DNA from: CAMFKD01 sp964436955
GTDB taxonomy: Bacteria > Chlamydiota > Chlamydiia > Chlamydiales > JAJFMA01
Assembly: GCA_964436955.1 (NCBI GenBank)
Contig: CAYTFC010000025.1
Location: 1 to 32,923, forward strand
Direction: 5' to 3'
DNA: 32,923 nt
A program made the translations under genes and the position numbers. Below are positions 23,061 to 31,574 of this stretch, piece after piece; position 1 is the first letter of the stretch, and the number at the start of each line of letters is the position of its first letter. A model generated the notes under the pieces. That model saw only the letters and a program-made list of their open reading frames with translations. It ran no database searches and had not been told where the DNA came from.

Positions 23061-25117
23061 TAGTATTCTTTTATCCAAAAAATAGAGGATTCAGGTTGGG
23101 CGACATCTGCTCCCGGAATAAGGTCTTGGCGATTAGCAGGAATGAACACGTTTTGGACAAGCTCTCGATAGAGAAATACCGCTTTTGGTGTATACATAAA
23201 CGTGTAAGGTGCCTGCTCATGCATAATGGCATCAAATCGGTGATATAAGGCTATACGCTTTGCTGGATTGTATTCGTATTGCAATTCTTCAATAATCTTA
23301 TCAACCTCTGGATTGACAAATCCGATCGCATTCGAAGAGCCCTTCTCGTGTGCGCCAGCAGAATGCCATAGTTGCTTGGGTTCCTCTGGGGGTGATCCTT
23401 GAGCCCAAGCCATGTAGATGGCATCGAATGTTTTATCATCGAATGCACTGCTTAAATCGGCAATATCCACGCCATTGAGGTCGCAAATAATGCCTAGCTC
23501 TTTAAGCGCTTGCGAAATGTATTCTCCCACTGACTTTGCAGTGGGGCTTTTCACAAAATATGTGAGCGTAAATTTAAAGGGCACACTCTTGCCAGCAATG
23601 GTTTTGTTCAAAATGCCGTCCCCATCGCTGTCAAACCAACCTTCCTCATTAAGAAGACGCTTGGCCTCTTCAGCATCGTAGGGCCAAGGAGGGATGCTTG
23701 CATCGTAGTTTTTGGAATAGCGATAAAGCGGACCATTGATCTCAATACCTTGACCATTGAGGTATTGCTCTATCACGCGATTGCGATCGATTGCCATCGT
23801 TAGGGCACGTCGGACCTTGGCGCTATTGAAATAGGGCTTAGCTTCATTCCATCCAATATAAGCAAAGGCTCGATCGACAAAATCCAAGCGTTTGATTGCC
23901 ATACCAGGTAAAGAGGCTTGTTGTTTGTATAAAGGAGACTGCAAGAATTGCTGGTATTCAAGCATTTCTTCAGGACGGAGATCATATGTATCCAATTTGC
24001 CGCTCTTAAAATCTTGCCATATAGCGTCTGGAGACTCTTTAAACTCGACTTCCATGCTATCAAAAAGCACCGCAAAAGGCTGGTAATGATAGGGATTGCG
24101 TTTGAAAGATATTTGCCGGTCCGTCATTCCAGTAAAGATATAGGGCCCACAGCTAACAATAACGTTACGAGCCCAATGGTTGTTAAAGTTCTGGGCCCAA
24201 GCAGAGCTTTTTCGATAGGTTTCTGGGTCTTTGTCGTCTGTAACGATTTGTGTTCCATCCGCAAAGTACTTGTACACAAAGGATGCTAACGGGGTCAGAC
24301 CACCTGTCCATTGCTTGGCAGCGTATTTCACCTTGTTTTCCACTTTACCATCGCTGGTTGTCACCTCATCGATTTTCCAACGCACGACGAAGGTAAGCTT
24401 ATCAATCACTCGGAACTCTTCGATGTCTCCCAAGTAATTTCGCAATGAAACGGCTCCTGGTTGCTGCACCCAAGGGTTCATGATGGCATCAAAATAGAAC
24501 TTAAAGTCCTCAGACGTCACCTGATGTTTTTTACGAAAGTGCGGAGCGAGTTTGATATCCTCCGGAAAAAAATCGGGCTCTAAAGGTTGCCAAAAGACAT
24601 TGTCACGCAGATGTATCCAATATTCAGGGCGTCCTTGGTCATCCTTGCGCTCTTCCATTTTAAGAGCCATATCGGGAGCCATCGTTTCATAAATGCCAAA
24701 ATGCCGTGTGGATACGGACACACTACATTGTCCTACCCATGAGGAGACATTGCTCCAATTACTGAAAGGATGAAGGTTTGCTGGCACACCAACGGTGGCA
24801 GTACGCCGTATTCCATGAGCCTTGAAGCCCTCTCCCAACATTTTGGGAAGTGTTGTGTCGTAAAAGGGATCCGGAGTTAACAAATTAGGATAGGCATTGT
24901 CTTGTTTGGATGCACTTTTGGTTTGGGCAGCGGGCACATCATTGACGCTATCGACCGGAACAGCATGGATAAACGAAATTTCGGTGTGAAGTTCTTGAAG
25001 AGAGTCTTTGATTTCATGAAGTTGTTCTTCCACAAGCACAGAGGACCAATATAACATCGCCATAAAGCACAAAATGGCTAAACGAATAATGTAGAGTACG
25101 ACGGATTCTTTCTTCAT
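23060..25117 (-). CDS. oppA: Oligopeptide ABC transporter substrate-binding protein OppA
   Basis: 685 aa, family-5 solute-binding protein. Residues ~8-28 form a single uncleaved-looking membrane helix without a lipobox cysteine, followed by a short coiled-coil stretch (EEQLHEIKDSLQELHTEI), so it is probably anchored in the inner membrane and not free or lipid-linked. SBP_bac_5 landmarks include VRRALTMAIDRNRVIEQYLN, FDSDGDGILNK and NAIGFVNPEVDKIIEELQYE. It is the first gene of oppA-oppB-oppC. TACAAT at 25139-25144, about 20 bp before the ATG, is a candidate -10. The peptide ligand class cannot be deduced. Confidence 0.92.
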   Translation of the reverse strand: MKKESVVLYIIRLAILCFMAMLYWSSVLVEEQLHEIKDSLQELHTEISFIHAVPVDSVNDVPAAQTKSASKQDNAYPNLLTPDPFYDTTLPKMLGEGFKAHGIRRTATVGVPANLHPFSNWSNVSSWVGQCSVSVSTRHFGIYETMAPDMALKMEERKDDQGRPEYWIHLRDNVFWQPLEPDFFPEDIKLAPHFRKKHQVTSEDFKFYFDAIMNPWVQQPGAVSLRNYLGDIEEFRVIDKLTFVVRWKIDEVTTSDGKVENKVKYAAKQWTGGLTPLASFVYKYFADGTQIVTDDKDPETYRKSSAWAQNFNNHWARNVIVSCGPYIFTGMTDRQISFKRNPYHYQPFAVLFDSMEVEFKESPDAIWQDFKSGKLDTYDLRPEEMLEYQQFLQSPLYKQQASLPGMAIKRLDFVDRAFAYIGWNEAKPYFNSAKVRRALTMAIDRNRVIEQYLNGQGIEINGPLYRYSKNYDASIPPWPYDAEEAKRLLNEEGWFDSDGDGILNKTIAGKSVPFKFTLTYFVKSPTAKSVGEYISQALKELGIICDLNGVDIADLSSAFDDKTFDAIYMAWAQGSPPEEPKQLWHSAGAHEKGSSNAIGFVNPEVDKIIEELQYEYNPAKRIALYHRFDAIMHEQAPYTFMYTPKAVFLYRELVQNVFIPANRQDLIPGADVAQPESSIFWIKEY

Positions 25118-25138
25118 GGCGGCATCTCGTTATGTAAA

Positions 25139-25144
25139 ATTGTA
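25139..25144 (-). promoter_or_regulatory. -10 candidate (TACAAT) for the oppABC operon
   Basis: TACAAT on the minus strand, 21 nt before the oppA ATG, within a short near-palindrome (GTAAAGTACAATTTTAC). No convincing -35. Confidence 0.35.
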
Positions 25145-25201
25145 CTTTACGATTCCGGGGATATCCGCTCAAGAGGAAGGGTTTGCAGTGGGGATCGGAA
25201 G

Positions 25202-25894
25202 TTAATAAAGCGCGATATGATAACGCGGGTCGGACGCAGACATAAACACCAAATGCGGAATGACTTGCATATCAGCCATGCCACGGCAAATAGCCAATAC
25301 TCCAATGGCTATTCCACCAACGCCCAAAAAAACATTGTAATATCGCTTGATTCCTCCTAACCATCGCGTAGCATGCATAGCCAAAACCAAACTGGGAGAG
25401 GTCAGCAAGGCAAACGCTCCGCCATTAAGCAGCCCCGCCCAAGGATCGCCCTCCAATGCACAGGCAGAATAAACAATCACAGTCTGCCCGCAAGGCAACA
25501 AGATCGTCGCCAAACCAAAGAGCAACGTTGGCCAGCGTCGATCTTTCAACATCAGCATAGCTACCGTCTGATTTATTGGAGCAGTCATACCAGACAGCCA
25601 TTGATTGATGGATGATTTCCATCCCATTAAACTCGCAACCGCCACACAAATAATGATGCCTCCAAAGAGGAAACTAGTGAGCGCTGCCACATGAAATTGC
25701 GCTAGCACGGCATGCAATACCGCGCCGAAAAGGCCTGCAATCCAACCAGCTACAGCAAATGACAAAGTACGTCCTAAAAAATAGTAATCGCGATAACGAT
25801 GATGTCCAATCATGGCCACAAGAGGACCGCACATTCCCAAACAGTGCAGATTACCAAAGAGATACAGTGGTAAAAGCGCCAAAAACAGCGTCAT
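25202..25894 (-). CDS. TauE/SafE-like (UreH_2/DsbD-like) membrane protein
   Basis: 230 aa with about six hydrophobic helices. The N-terminal motif GNLHCLGMCGPLVAMIGHH, a Cys/His/Met cluster in the first helix, is characteristic of the UreH/sulfite-exporter TauE-SafE group related to the DsbD transmembrane domain. A second cysteine motif, TILLPCGQTVIVYSACAL, lies near residue 130. Members of this group are often encoded with cytochrome-oxidase or metal-handling genes, but none is next to it here, so substrate and role (metal or thiol handling in the membrane) are uncertain. Its ATG overlaps the stop of a 59-aa membrane protein upstream (ATGA), so the two form an operon. Confidence 0.75.
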   Translation of the reverse strand: MTLFLALLPLYLFGNLHCLGMCGPLVAMIGHHRYRDYYFLGRTLSFAVAGWIAGLFGAVLHAVLAQFHVAALTSFLFGGIIICVAVASLMGWKSSINQWLSGMTAPINQTVAMLMLKDRRWPTLLFGLATILLPCGQTVIVYSACALEGDPWAGLLNGGAFALLTSPSLVLAMHATRWLGGIKRYYNVFLGVGGIAIGVLAICRGMADMQVIPHLVFMSASDPRYHIALY

Positions 25895-26070
25895 TCTGCT
25901 AACCGAGATTCAAAACGCATATGATGAATTTTTCCGGCATCAATGCCCGAAGATCCAGTGCGATGCATCTTCGCAAATACCACCAACCCAGCACTGACAA
26001 AACAACCCACAACAACCACGACTACTAACAACCAAGGAGAAGCTGTAACACGCAGTAACCAATCAAACAT
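25891..26070 (-). CDS. Small single-pass membrane protein (59 aa) coupled to the TauE-like gene
   Basis: The ATG at 26070 is preceded by GAGGG with 6-nt spacing. The product begins MFDWLLRVTASPW, continues with a valine-rich membrane helix (residues ~12-33), then KMHRTGSSGIDAGKIHHMRF and a short tail. The stop codon overlaps the ATG of the TauE-like gene by 4 bp, strong evidence for a real gene despite its size. I do not recognise the family. The position suggests a small partner of the membrane transporter, comparable to small subunits in cytochrome-oxidase assembly operons, but it lacks the features of CcoS that I know. Confidence 0.7.
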   Translation of the reverse strand: MFDWLLRVTASPWLLVVVVVVGCFVSAGLVVFAKMHRTGSSGIDAGKIHHMRFESRLAE

Positions 26071-26167
26071 TTTTTGCCCTCAAAAAATTTACCTCCAACT
26101 GTAGCAGCGGATAGGATAAAAAAGAACTTTATGTGCATGATAGCAATTAATAGAGAGTGGAGGCAAT

Positions 26168-28738
26168 ATGGCTGATGACCTAGATTATCGCGCCGACATG
26201 CTGGTCGGAAAAATACTGCATTATCTCATCACCACGATGGGACGCACTTCGGATCAAGCGAATGCCGACGAGTTCTATTGTGCGCTCTCCTATGCGCTGC
26301 GCGAAGAGGTCATGATCAACTGGCTCGCCACAGGCAGAACCTGGCAACATCGTGATGTGCGCACGATTTACTATCTCTCCATGGAATATCTGCCCGGACG
26401 CATGCTTTGCAACAATATCACCAATATCAATGCCATGGAATTGGTGCGCATAGTCTTGCAAAAGATGAATCGTCCTATGGCAGAAATCTTAGCTCGCGAC
26501 CCTGATCTAGGACTAGGCAATGGTGGTCTCGGACGCTTGGCCTCCTGCTTTCTAGATTCCTTAGCCACACATCATTATCCTTCCCGTGGCTATGGCCTGC
26601 GTTATCACTATGGCACATTCGAACAGCAAATCTGGGACGGCGTTCAAATCGAAGCTCCCGATGTCTGGTTAATGCGTGAACACCCTTGGGAATTCAAACG
26701 CGAGCAGCGCAAAGTCAGCGTACGGTATTGCGGGTTGGTAACTCCTGGATCAAATATTCATGGAGATCAGATTCACTTTCTACACGATTTCGAAGAAGTC
26801 TGGGCGGTTCCTTATGACCATCCCATGATCGGCTACAGTGAAGATCAAAAGTTTACTGTGGTCACAATGCGCCTTTGGACGACAAAAGAGTCTCCTCACA
26901 ACTTCCAACTGCAACGTTATAATGCCGGACGCTTAGATCAAGCCGCGGAAAACAGTACCCTAACCGATGTTCTCTATCCATCCGATCACCATCAAACCGG
27001 TAAACGTGTGCGCTTGAAGCAGGAGTTCCTGCTTGTCTCGGCATCTTTGCAGGATATCATCAGGCATTATCTTGAAACACACGATAATTTCCGCGCTTTC
27101 GCCGATAAGGTGCGCATCCAAATCAACGATACGCATCCTGCGTTGGTCATTCCTGAGCTGATTCGACTCCTCACACAAAAGTATGATCTTCCTTGGAAGA
27201 TGGCTGTCGAAATGACTCAACAGGTGACTTCCTTTACCAACCACACCATTCTTACAGAAGCTCTAGAGGAATGGGACCAGAACTTGTTCTATTATCTCCT
27301 ACCGCGCCAACAAAAGATCATTGAGAAACTGAATTTTGAGTTCCTAAATCAAGTGCGCACCAAATACCCGAGTGATGAGGAACGCATTAGGCGCATGTCC
27401 ATCATCGAGAATGGTAGATTACGCATGGCGAACCTGGCTGTGATCGGTTCGCACGAGATTAATGGAGTCGCGGAACTGCACTCAGAAATTTTGAAAAACC
27501 AGACCTTTAAAGACTTTTACGAGCTTTGGCCCGACAAGTTTATCAACGTGACCAATGGTGTCACTCAACGACGTTGGGTGTTGAACTGCAATCCTAAACT
27601 CTCCCAGTTCATCACAAAACGCATTGGCAATAAGTGGATCACCGATTTTTCTATCATCAAGCAACTCTCCAACTATGCAAACGATCCTGTCAGTCAACAG
27701 GAATTCTTGGATATCAAGAAGCAAAACAAACAACGCCTCGTCCAGTTCTTAAAGAACAAGCATCGCTTACGCAATGCGTCCGGAGAGGTTCTGGATGAAA
27801 GCATCATTATAGATGCAGATTCGCTTTTCGACGTACAGGTCAAACGTATTCACGAATACAAACGCCAACTGATGAACGCTTTGCATATTCTCATGATTTA
27901 CGACGAAATCCTCACCGATCCCAATCACAAACGAATCAAACGCACCTGCTTTATAGGCGGGAAAGCAGCTCCAGGATATGAAACGGCCAAAAATATCATT
28001 CGGTTCATTCATTGTATCGCACGCAAAATCAACAATGATCCAGCCTTACATGACTTCCTAAAAGTCGTTTTCATTGAGAACTATAATGTGTCCAAAGCTG
28101 AGATCATTCTTCCCGCCGCGGAGCTGTCGGAGCAAATTTCCACAGCAGGCATGGAAGCATCCGGCACTGGCAACATGAAGATGAGCATGAACGGTGCGTT
28201 GACTATTGGCACAGAAGATGGTGCCAACATCGAAATGAAGCAATCAATTACCGCGGAATGGTGGCCATTTACCTTTGGTATGACGTCCAGTGAAGTGGAT
28301 GCTTTGCGACAAAGCAAATCATATAATGCATGGGATGTCTGCGCAAATAGTCCAAAGATTAAGGCCGCTGTAGATCGGTTACGCGATGGATCATTAGTAT
28401 CAAATGATCAAGAACATCAAGTTCTGCTAAGCATTTACTATAGTCTAATGGAAGGTCATTATGGCCAGCCACCTGATCGCTATTTTGTTCTGAGGGATCT
28501 AGATAGCTATTACCAAACGCAAAAACAGGTCGAAGAGCTGTACTTGAAGCCTGAGCGCTGGGCAGAATTTGCTATTCATAATGTAGCGGGTATGGGGCCA
28601 TTTTCGTCAGACGTATCCATTAAAAATTACGCTGAAAAAATCTGGAAGATTCAGCCATCTGCGATCGATGAGGCGATATTGTCACGCATTCAGCAAGAAT
28701 ATAGCGAGCACGATCGCTGCCGCATTCTGCCTAGGTAG
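26168..28738 (+). CDS. glgP: Glycogen (alpha-glucan) phosphorylase
   Basis: 856 aa, start ATG 26168 with GTGGAGG five nt upstream. It releases glucose-1-phosphate from glycogen or maltodextrin in the cytoplasm using pyridoxal phosphate. Landmarks in order: LGNGGLGRLASCFLDSLATH near residue 116, the NDTHPALVIPELIR segment near 320, VQVKRIHEYKRQLMNALHIL near 558, and EASGTGNMKMSMNGAL at 663-678, in which K671 is the expected PLP-binding lysine. All expected core motifs are present, so it should be active. It stands alone, divergent from the 59-aa/TauE operon. With glgC 1.5 kb downstream it points to glycogen storage and use. Confidence 0.96.
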   Translation: MADDLDYRADMLVGKILHYLITTMGRTSDQANADEFYCALSYALREEVMINWLATGRTWQHRDVRTIYYLSMEYLPGRMLCNNITNINAMELVRIVLQKMNRPMAEILARDPDLGLGNGGLGRLASCFLDSLATHHYPSRGYGLRYHYGTFEQQIWDGVQIEAPDVWLMREHPWEFKREQRKVSVRYCGLVTPGSNIHGDQIHFLHDFEEVWAVPYDHPMIGYSEDQKFTVVTMRLWTTKESPHNFQLQRYNAGRLDQAAENSTLTDVLYPSDHHQTGKRVRLKQEFLLVSASLQDIIRHYLETHDNFRAFADKVRIQINDTHPALVIPELIRLLTQKYDLPWKMAVEMTQQVTSFTNHTILTEALEEWDQNLFYYLLPRQQKIIEKLNFEFLNQVRTKYPSDEERIRRMSIIENGRLRMANLAVIGSHEINGVAELHSEILKNQTFKDFYELWPDKFINVTNGVTQRRWVLNCNPKLSQFITKRIGNKWITDFSIIKQLSNYANDPVSQQEFLDIKKQNKQRLVQFLKNKHRLRNASGEVLDESIIIDADSLFDVQVKRIHEYKRQLMNALHILMIYDEILTDPNHKRIKRTCFIGGKAAPGYETAKNIIRFIHCIARKINNDPALHDFLKVVFIENYNVSKAEIILPAAELSEQISTAGMEASGTGNMKMSMNGALTIGTEDGANIEMKQSITAEWWPFTFGMTSSEVDALRQSKSYNAWDVCANSPKIKAAVDRLRDGSLVSNDQEHQVLLSIYYSLMEGHYGQPPDRYFVLRDLDSYYQTQKQVEELYLKPERWAEFAIHNVAGMGPFSSDVSIKNYAEKIWKIQPSAIDEAILSRIQQEYSEHDRCRILPR

Positions 28739-28769
28739 CCCGTGCCCGATCTCCTACATCATTTTCCGT

Positions 28770-28889
28770 TTCCTCCTTCGCGTCTCCGCGCTTTGCGCCT
28801 CTACGTTGAAAAAAAATCTATACACTGTTTTTGCACGATGTGCGTTTGAATAATTTTCAACGCAGAGGCGCGGAGACGCGAAGGAGGAA
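28770..28889. repeat. Palindromic repeat downstream of glgP
   Basis: Arms 28770-28813 and 28854-28889 are inverted copies (TTCCTCCTTCGCGTCTCCGC), the left one with a 6-bp insertion. The purine-rich GCAGAGGCGCGGAGACGCGA sequence resembles the arms of the palindrome at 9347-9592, so the two probably belong to one family. It again lies at a gene's 3' end. The rest of 28739-28945 holds a 7-bp hairpin (28918-28938) and nothing else identified. Confidence 0.75.
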
Positions 28890-28945
28890 GAGGGGTTAGG
28901 AGTTTTTTCTTTTAGGCTCGCGCTTGGATCGAGCGCGATGTAATT

Positions 28946-29188
28946 TTAATAACAATTCAGGATAGGCAATAAGCGTAAGCAGTAACCCCAACGTCTATCC
29001 ATATCAGGTAACGCTCCCCATGCGTAGATTAATCGCAGACAAACATGTCTCGAAAGCGAATGACTACGATGCCAGCGGTCATGAGCAGGAGGCACAAAAC
29101 GCGATAAACACCGCGAACATTTAGTGGCAATATTATGGTGATAACAAAAAGGCGCAATTGGCCGCGAGGCCAACCCAGGAATGAACAT
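28946..29188 (-). CDS. Doubtful small Cys/His/Arg-rich protein (80 aa)
   Basis: An open frame with GGAG eight nt before the ATG (a GGAGAGAGAGAG run) in an otherwise empty interval between glgP and the solute-binding-protein gene. The product contains six cysteines, several histidines and arginines (CYHHN, CSRCLSRFVPPAHDRW, SRHVCLR), with no known domain; a small metal-binding protein is conceivable. Composition is unusual, and the frame could be chance or a remnant of an older gene. Only the ribosome binding site and the intact frame support it. Confidence 0.35.
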   Translation of the reverse strand: MFIPGLASRPIAPFCYHHNIATKCSRCLSRFVPPAHDRWHRSHSLSRHVCLRLIYAWGALPDMDRRWGYCLRLLPILNCY

Positions 29189-29272
29189 CTCTCTCTCTCC
29201 AACTCTAAAACGCTATAGGTTTTAGCAGTCAGGCTTAATTACTAGCAACAGCAAAGAAAGAGGTGATAAAAG

Positions 29273-30082
29273 TTACTCCGGGGCGGTACGCGTTCTAAGT
29301 TTCTGTGGATCCGGCACTCCCCAACGGTCTAGCAACTTTTCATAGGTACCGTCTTCTTTGATATTCTTTAGCGCACTATTAAATCGGTCTATGAGCGCCT
29401 GTCCTTCAGAAGAACGACGCACTGCTAGACGCACATCATCAGCAATGACGGGAATAGAAGAAATACGTATTTGTTCTTTAAAGAGACCTTGACTGAGTGA
29501 ATAGGCTTGTAAATAGGGCATGAGAGCCGCATCAATTACACCGTCCGTTAACCGCCCAATAAGCGTAAGCGGAGAATCAAAATTCACAACAAAAATGGTG
29601 GGGTCAATATGTAGCTGCGATGCAGCTACAGCATTGTGTAACATTCCGATAACCCTCCCCTTAGCATCGCTAAGCTGGTGCACTGAGGAATTAGCTCGAG
29701 TGACCAAAACAATTCCTATGTCGTAGATGCTGTCCGAATAATAATAATCTTGCGCCTTCCAAGGTGGAGGTGGAAGCCCTACTGCAATAATTCCCGTTAC
29801 CTCTCTACGACGTAGCAAGGGGAACAAATCGGATGTGGAATCATCCATAAATTGGATCTGCAGGTCCTCTCTCTTCGCTATCTCAACGACAAGGTCATCT
29901 GTAAAAGCCAGAAATTGTCGTGCTTTGTCAGGCATAGCTATGCTCGACCACAGAGGATCACGTCCAATGCGGATAACGGAATCAAGGTCGGGAGAACCAG
30001 AAAAAATGAAAAAATAGATTAGCGTTACAAGAAAAATGGTGGATCCCAGCAACGCAAAAATGGAGAGCAGTTTGGCCTTCAT
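29273..30082 (-). CDS. Family-3 amino-acid ABC transporter substrate-binding protein
   Basis: 269 aa. Residues ~5-28 form a hydrophobic signal/anchor without a lipobox. The remainder fits SBP_bac_3: IRIGRDPLWSSIA, DLVVEIAKRED, the domain-linker region VTGIIAVG, and DGVIDAALMPYLQAYSLSQG. The usual family-3 N-terminal aromatic/acidic features are somewhat changed. It should bind an amino acid (polar or glutamine-like) in the periplasm. No permease or ATPase lies next to it, as with FliY/ArtJ-type genes of chlamydiae. It is divergent from glgC. The start is ATG 30082, with TGATACAAT placed so that its hexamer ends 6 nt before the ATG and no Shine-Dalgarno. Confidence 0.85.
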   Translation of the reverse strand: MKAKLLSIFALLGSTIFLVTLIYFFIFSGSPDLDSVIRIGRDPLWSSIAMPDKARQFLAFTDDLVVEIAKREDLQIQFMDDSTSDLFPLLRRREVTGIIAVGLPPPPWKAQDYYYSDSIYDIGIVLVTRANSSVHQLSDAKGRVIGMLHNAVAASQLHIDPTIFVVNFDSPLTLIGRLTDGVIDAALMPYLQAYSLSQGLFKEQIRISSIPVIADDVRLAVRRSSEGQALIDRFNSALKNIKEDGTYEKLLDRWGVPDPQKLRTRTAPE

Positions 30083-30088
30083 GGTTCC

Positions 30089-30097
30089 ATTGTATCA
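30089..30097 (-). promoter_or_regulatory. Extended -10 candidate for the solute-binding-protein gene, possibly leaderless
   Basis: TGATACAAT on the minus strand (TGn plus TACAAT); the hexamer ends 6 nt before the ATG, identical geometry to the ankyrin gene. No ribosome binding site is visible. Confidence 0.4.
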
Positions 30098-30169
30098 CTA
30101 TTAGAGAATTCTAGAACAGAAAACAAAACTCGACATAAAATTTTGAATTGCAAAAACTTACGCTGTTCC

Positions 30170-30198
30170 TTGCCGTCAATAAAACAATTTTCTATACT
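30170..30198 (+). promoter_or_regulatory. Sigma-70-type promoter for glgC
   Basis: TTGCCG (30170-30175), a 17-bp spacer and TATACT (30193-30198) predict a transcript start about 30 nt before the glgC ATG. It is the best promoter match in the window. Confidence 0.6.
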
Positions 30199-30236
30199 GC
30201 GGCTAAACGTACAAAAAACCCCACTTAGGCTATTGC

Positions 30237-31565
30237 ATGTTTACGACGACAAAGACGGTCGCTCCTAACCTCCGTCTATCCCATGCTGTTCCCTTTAATA
30301 ACCAGCCTGACCTGAAAGGTGTGGCCTGTCTTGTGCTGGGAGGAGGACAGGGAACAAGGCTATTCCCACTCACCCAAACCCGCAGTAAGCCAGCTGTCCC
30401 ATTCGGAGGAAGATATCGCCTTGTGGATGTACCGCTCTCCAGCGCAATCCACGCGGGCTGTGGTAAAATCTATGTGTTGACGCAGTTTTTGTCGGCTTCG
30501 TTGCATAGACATATATGCTCCACATATATGCAACAATCGATGGGGAGCTCTACCATTGAAATTCTTTCAGCTGAACAACGGCCGAATGATCAACAGTGGT
30601 TTCAGGGCACTGCCGACGCGGTGCGCAAATGCAAAGATTATCTAGCCGATATTCCTGCCGACTATTTCTTAATTCTTTCCGGGGATCAGCTCTATCAGAT
30701 GGACTTGCGCGCTATGGTGTCCCATGCGTATCAAACTGACGCTGATCTGGTAATTGCTTCCTTACCTGTGGATAGCTCTACAGCAAAACGCATGGGAATA
30801 CTTAAGATTGATGGGCAATCAAACATCGTAGACTTCATCGAAAAGCCGCAAAGCGACGCGCTGCTCGAGCCATTTATTTGCCCTCAAAACTGCTGTGAGA
30901 GCGATCAAGCTAACTATTTAGCCTCTATGGGCATCTATTTATTCAAACGACAAGCCCTATTTGCCTTGCTTGAAAGTGATCCTAGAGAAGATTTTGGCAA
31001 ACATCTTATCCCCACAAAGGTCCGTCAGGGCGGCGTTTCAGCCTATTTGTATGATGGCTATTGGGAAGATATTGGTACGGTAGAAGCCTATTACAACGCA
31101 AATATAGCCCTTACGCGTCCAGAGCCATTTTTTAACTTCTACGATTCTCAATATCCCCTCTTTAGCACCACCAGCCAACTGCCAGCCCCAAAAATTGCGG
31201 ATACGCGTCTAGCTCATTCTGTCGTTTGCGAAGGTTGTGTGGTTGAAGCCAGTGAAATTCGTAATAGCATTCTTGGCCCGCGCACCGTCGTCAAATATGG
31301 AACAGTTATTCGCAATTCCTACTGCATAGGAAATGACTACTACACTTCTCCCATGCCAAAGGGAACCATCTCCGATCACATGCAGATTGGGCGTAACTGT
31401 ACCGTAAATCGCGCCATCATCGATTCGCATGTTTGTATCGGCGATAACGTGCAACTGATTAACAAACAAAAGCTAAGTCATTATGATGGTGACCACGTCT
31501 ACATTAGAGACGGGATTATCATCGTCACGCGCGGAGCTCATCTCAAGGATGGGTTCGTTTTGTAA
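30237..31565 (+). CDS. glgC: Glucose-1-phosphate adenylyltransferase (ADP-glucose pyrophosphorylase)
   Basis: 442 aa. It makes ADP-glucose from glucose-1-phosphate and ATP, the committed step of bacterial glycogen synthesis. The nucleotidyltransferase domain begins with LGGGQGTRLFPLTQTRSKPA (residues 34-53), followed by FGGRYRLVDVPLSSAIHAGC, QGTADAVRKC, ILSGDQLYQMD and FIEKPQ. The C-terminal ~130 residues have the left-handed beta-helix look (VVCEGCVVEASEIRNSILGP). The ATG at 30237 has only a weak Shine-Dalgarno (TAGG). The metallophosphoesterase gene follows after 9 bp, probably in the same transcript. The gene order next to a solute-binding protein and this phosphatase resembles CT486-CT489 of C. 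trachomatis as I remember it. Confidence 0.96.
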   Translation: MFTTTKTVAPNLRLSHAVPFNNQPDLKGVACLVLGGGQGTRLFPLTQTRSKPAVPFGGRYRLVDVPLSSAIHAGCGKIYVLTQFLSASLHRHICSTYMQQSMGSSTIEILSAEQRPNDQQWFQGTADAVRKCKDYLADIPADYFLILSGDQLYQMDLRAMVSHAYQTDADLVIASLPVDSSTAKRMGILKIDGQSNIVDFIEKPQSDALLEPFICPQNCCESDQANYLASMGIYLFKRQALFALLESDPREDFGKHLIPTKVRQGGVSAYLYDGYWEDIGTVEAYYNANIALTRPEPFFNFYDSQYPLFSTTSQLPAPKIADTRLAHSVVCEGCVVEASEIRNSILGPRTVVKYGTVIRNSYCIGNDYYTSPMPKGTISDHMQIGRNCTVNRAIIDSHVCIGDNVQLINKQKLSHYDGDHVYIRDGIIIVTRGAHLKDGFVL

Positions 31566-31574
31566 GGACACAAC

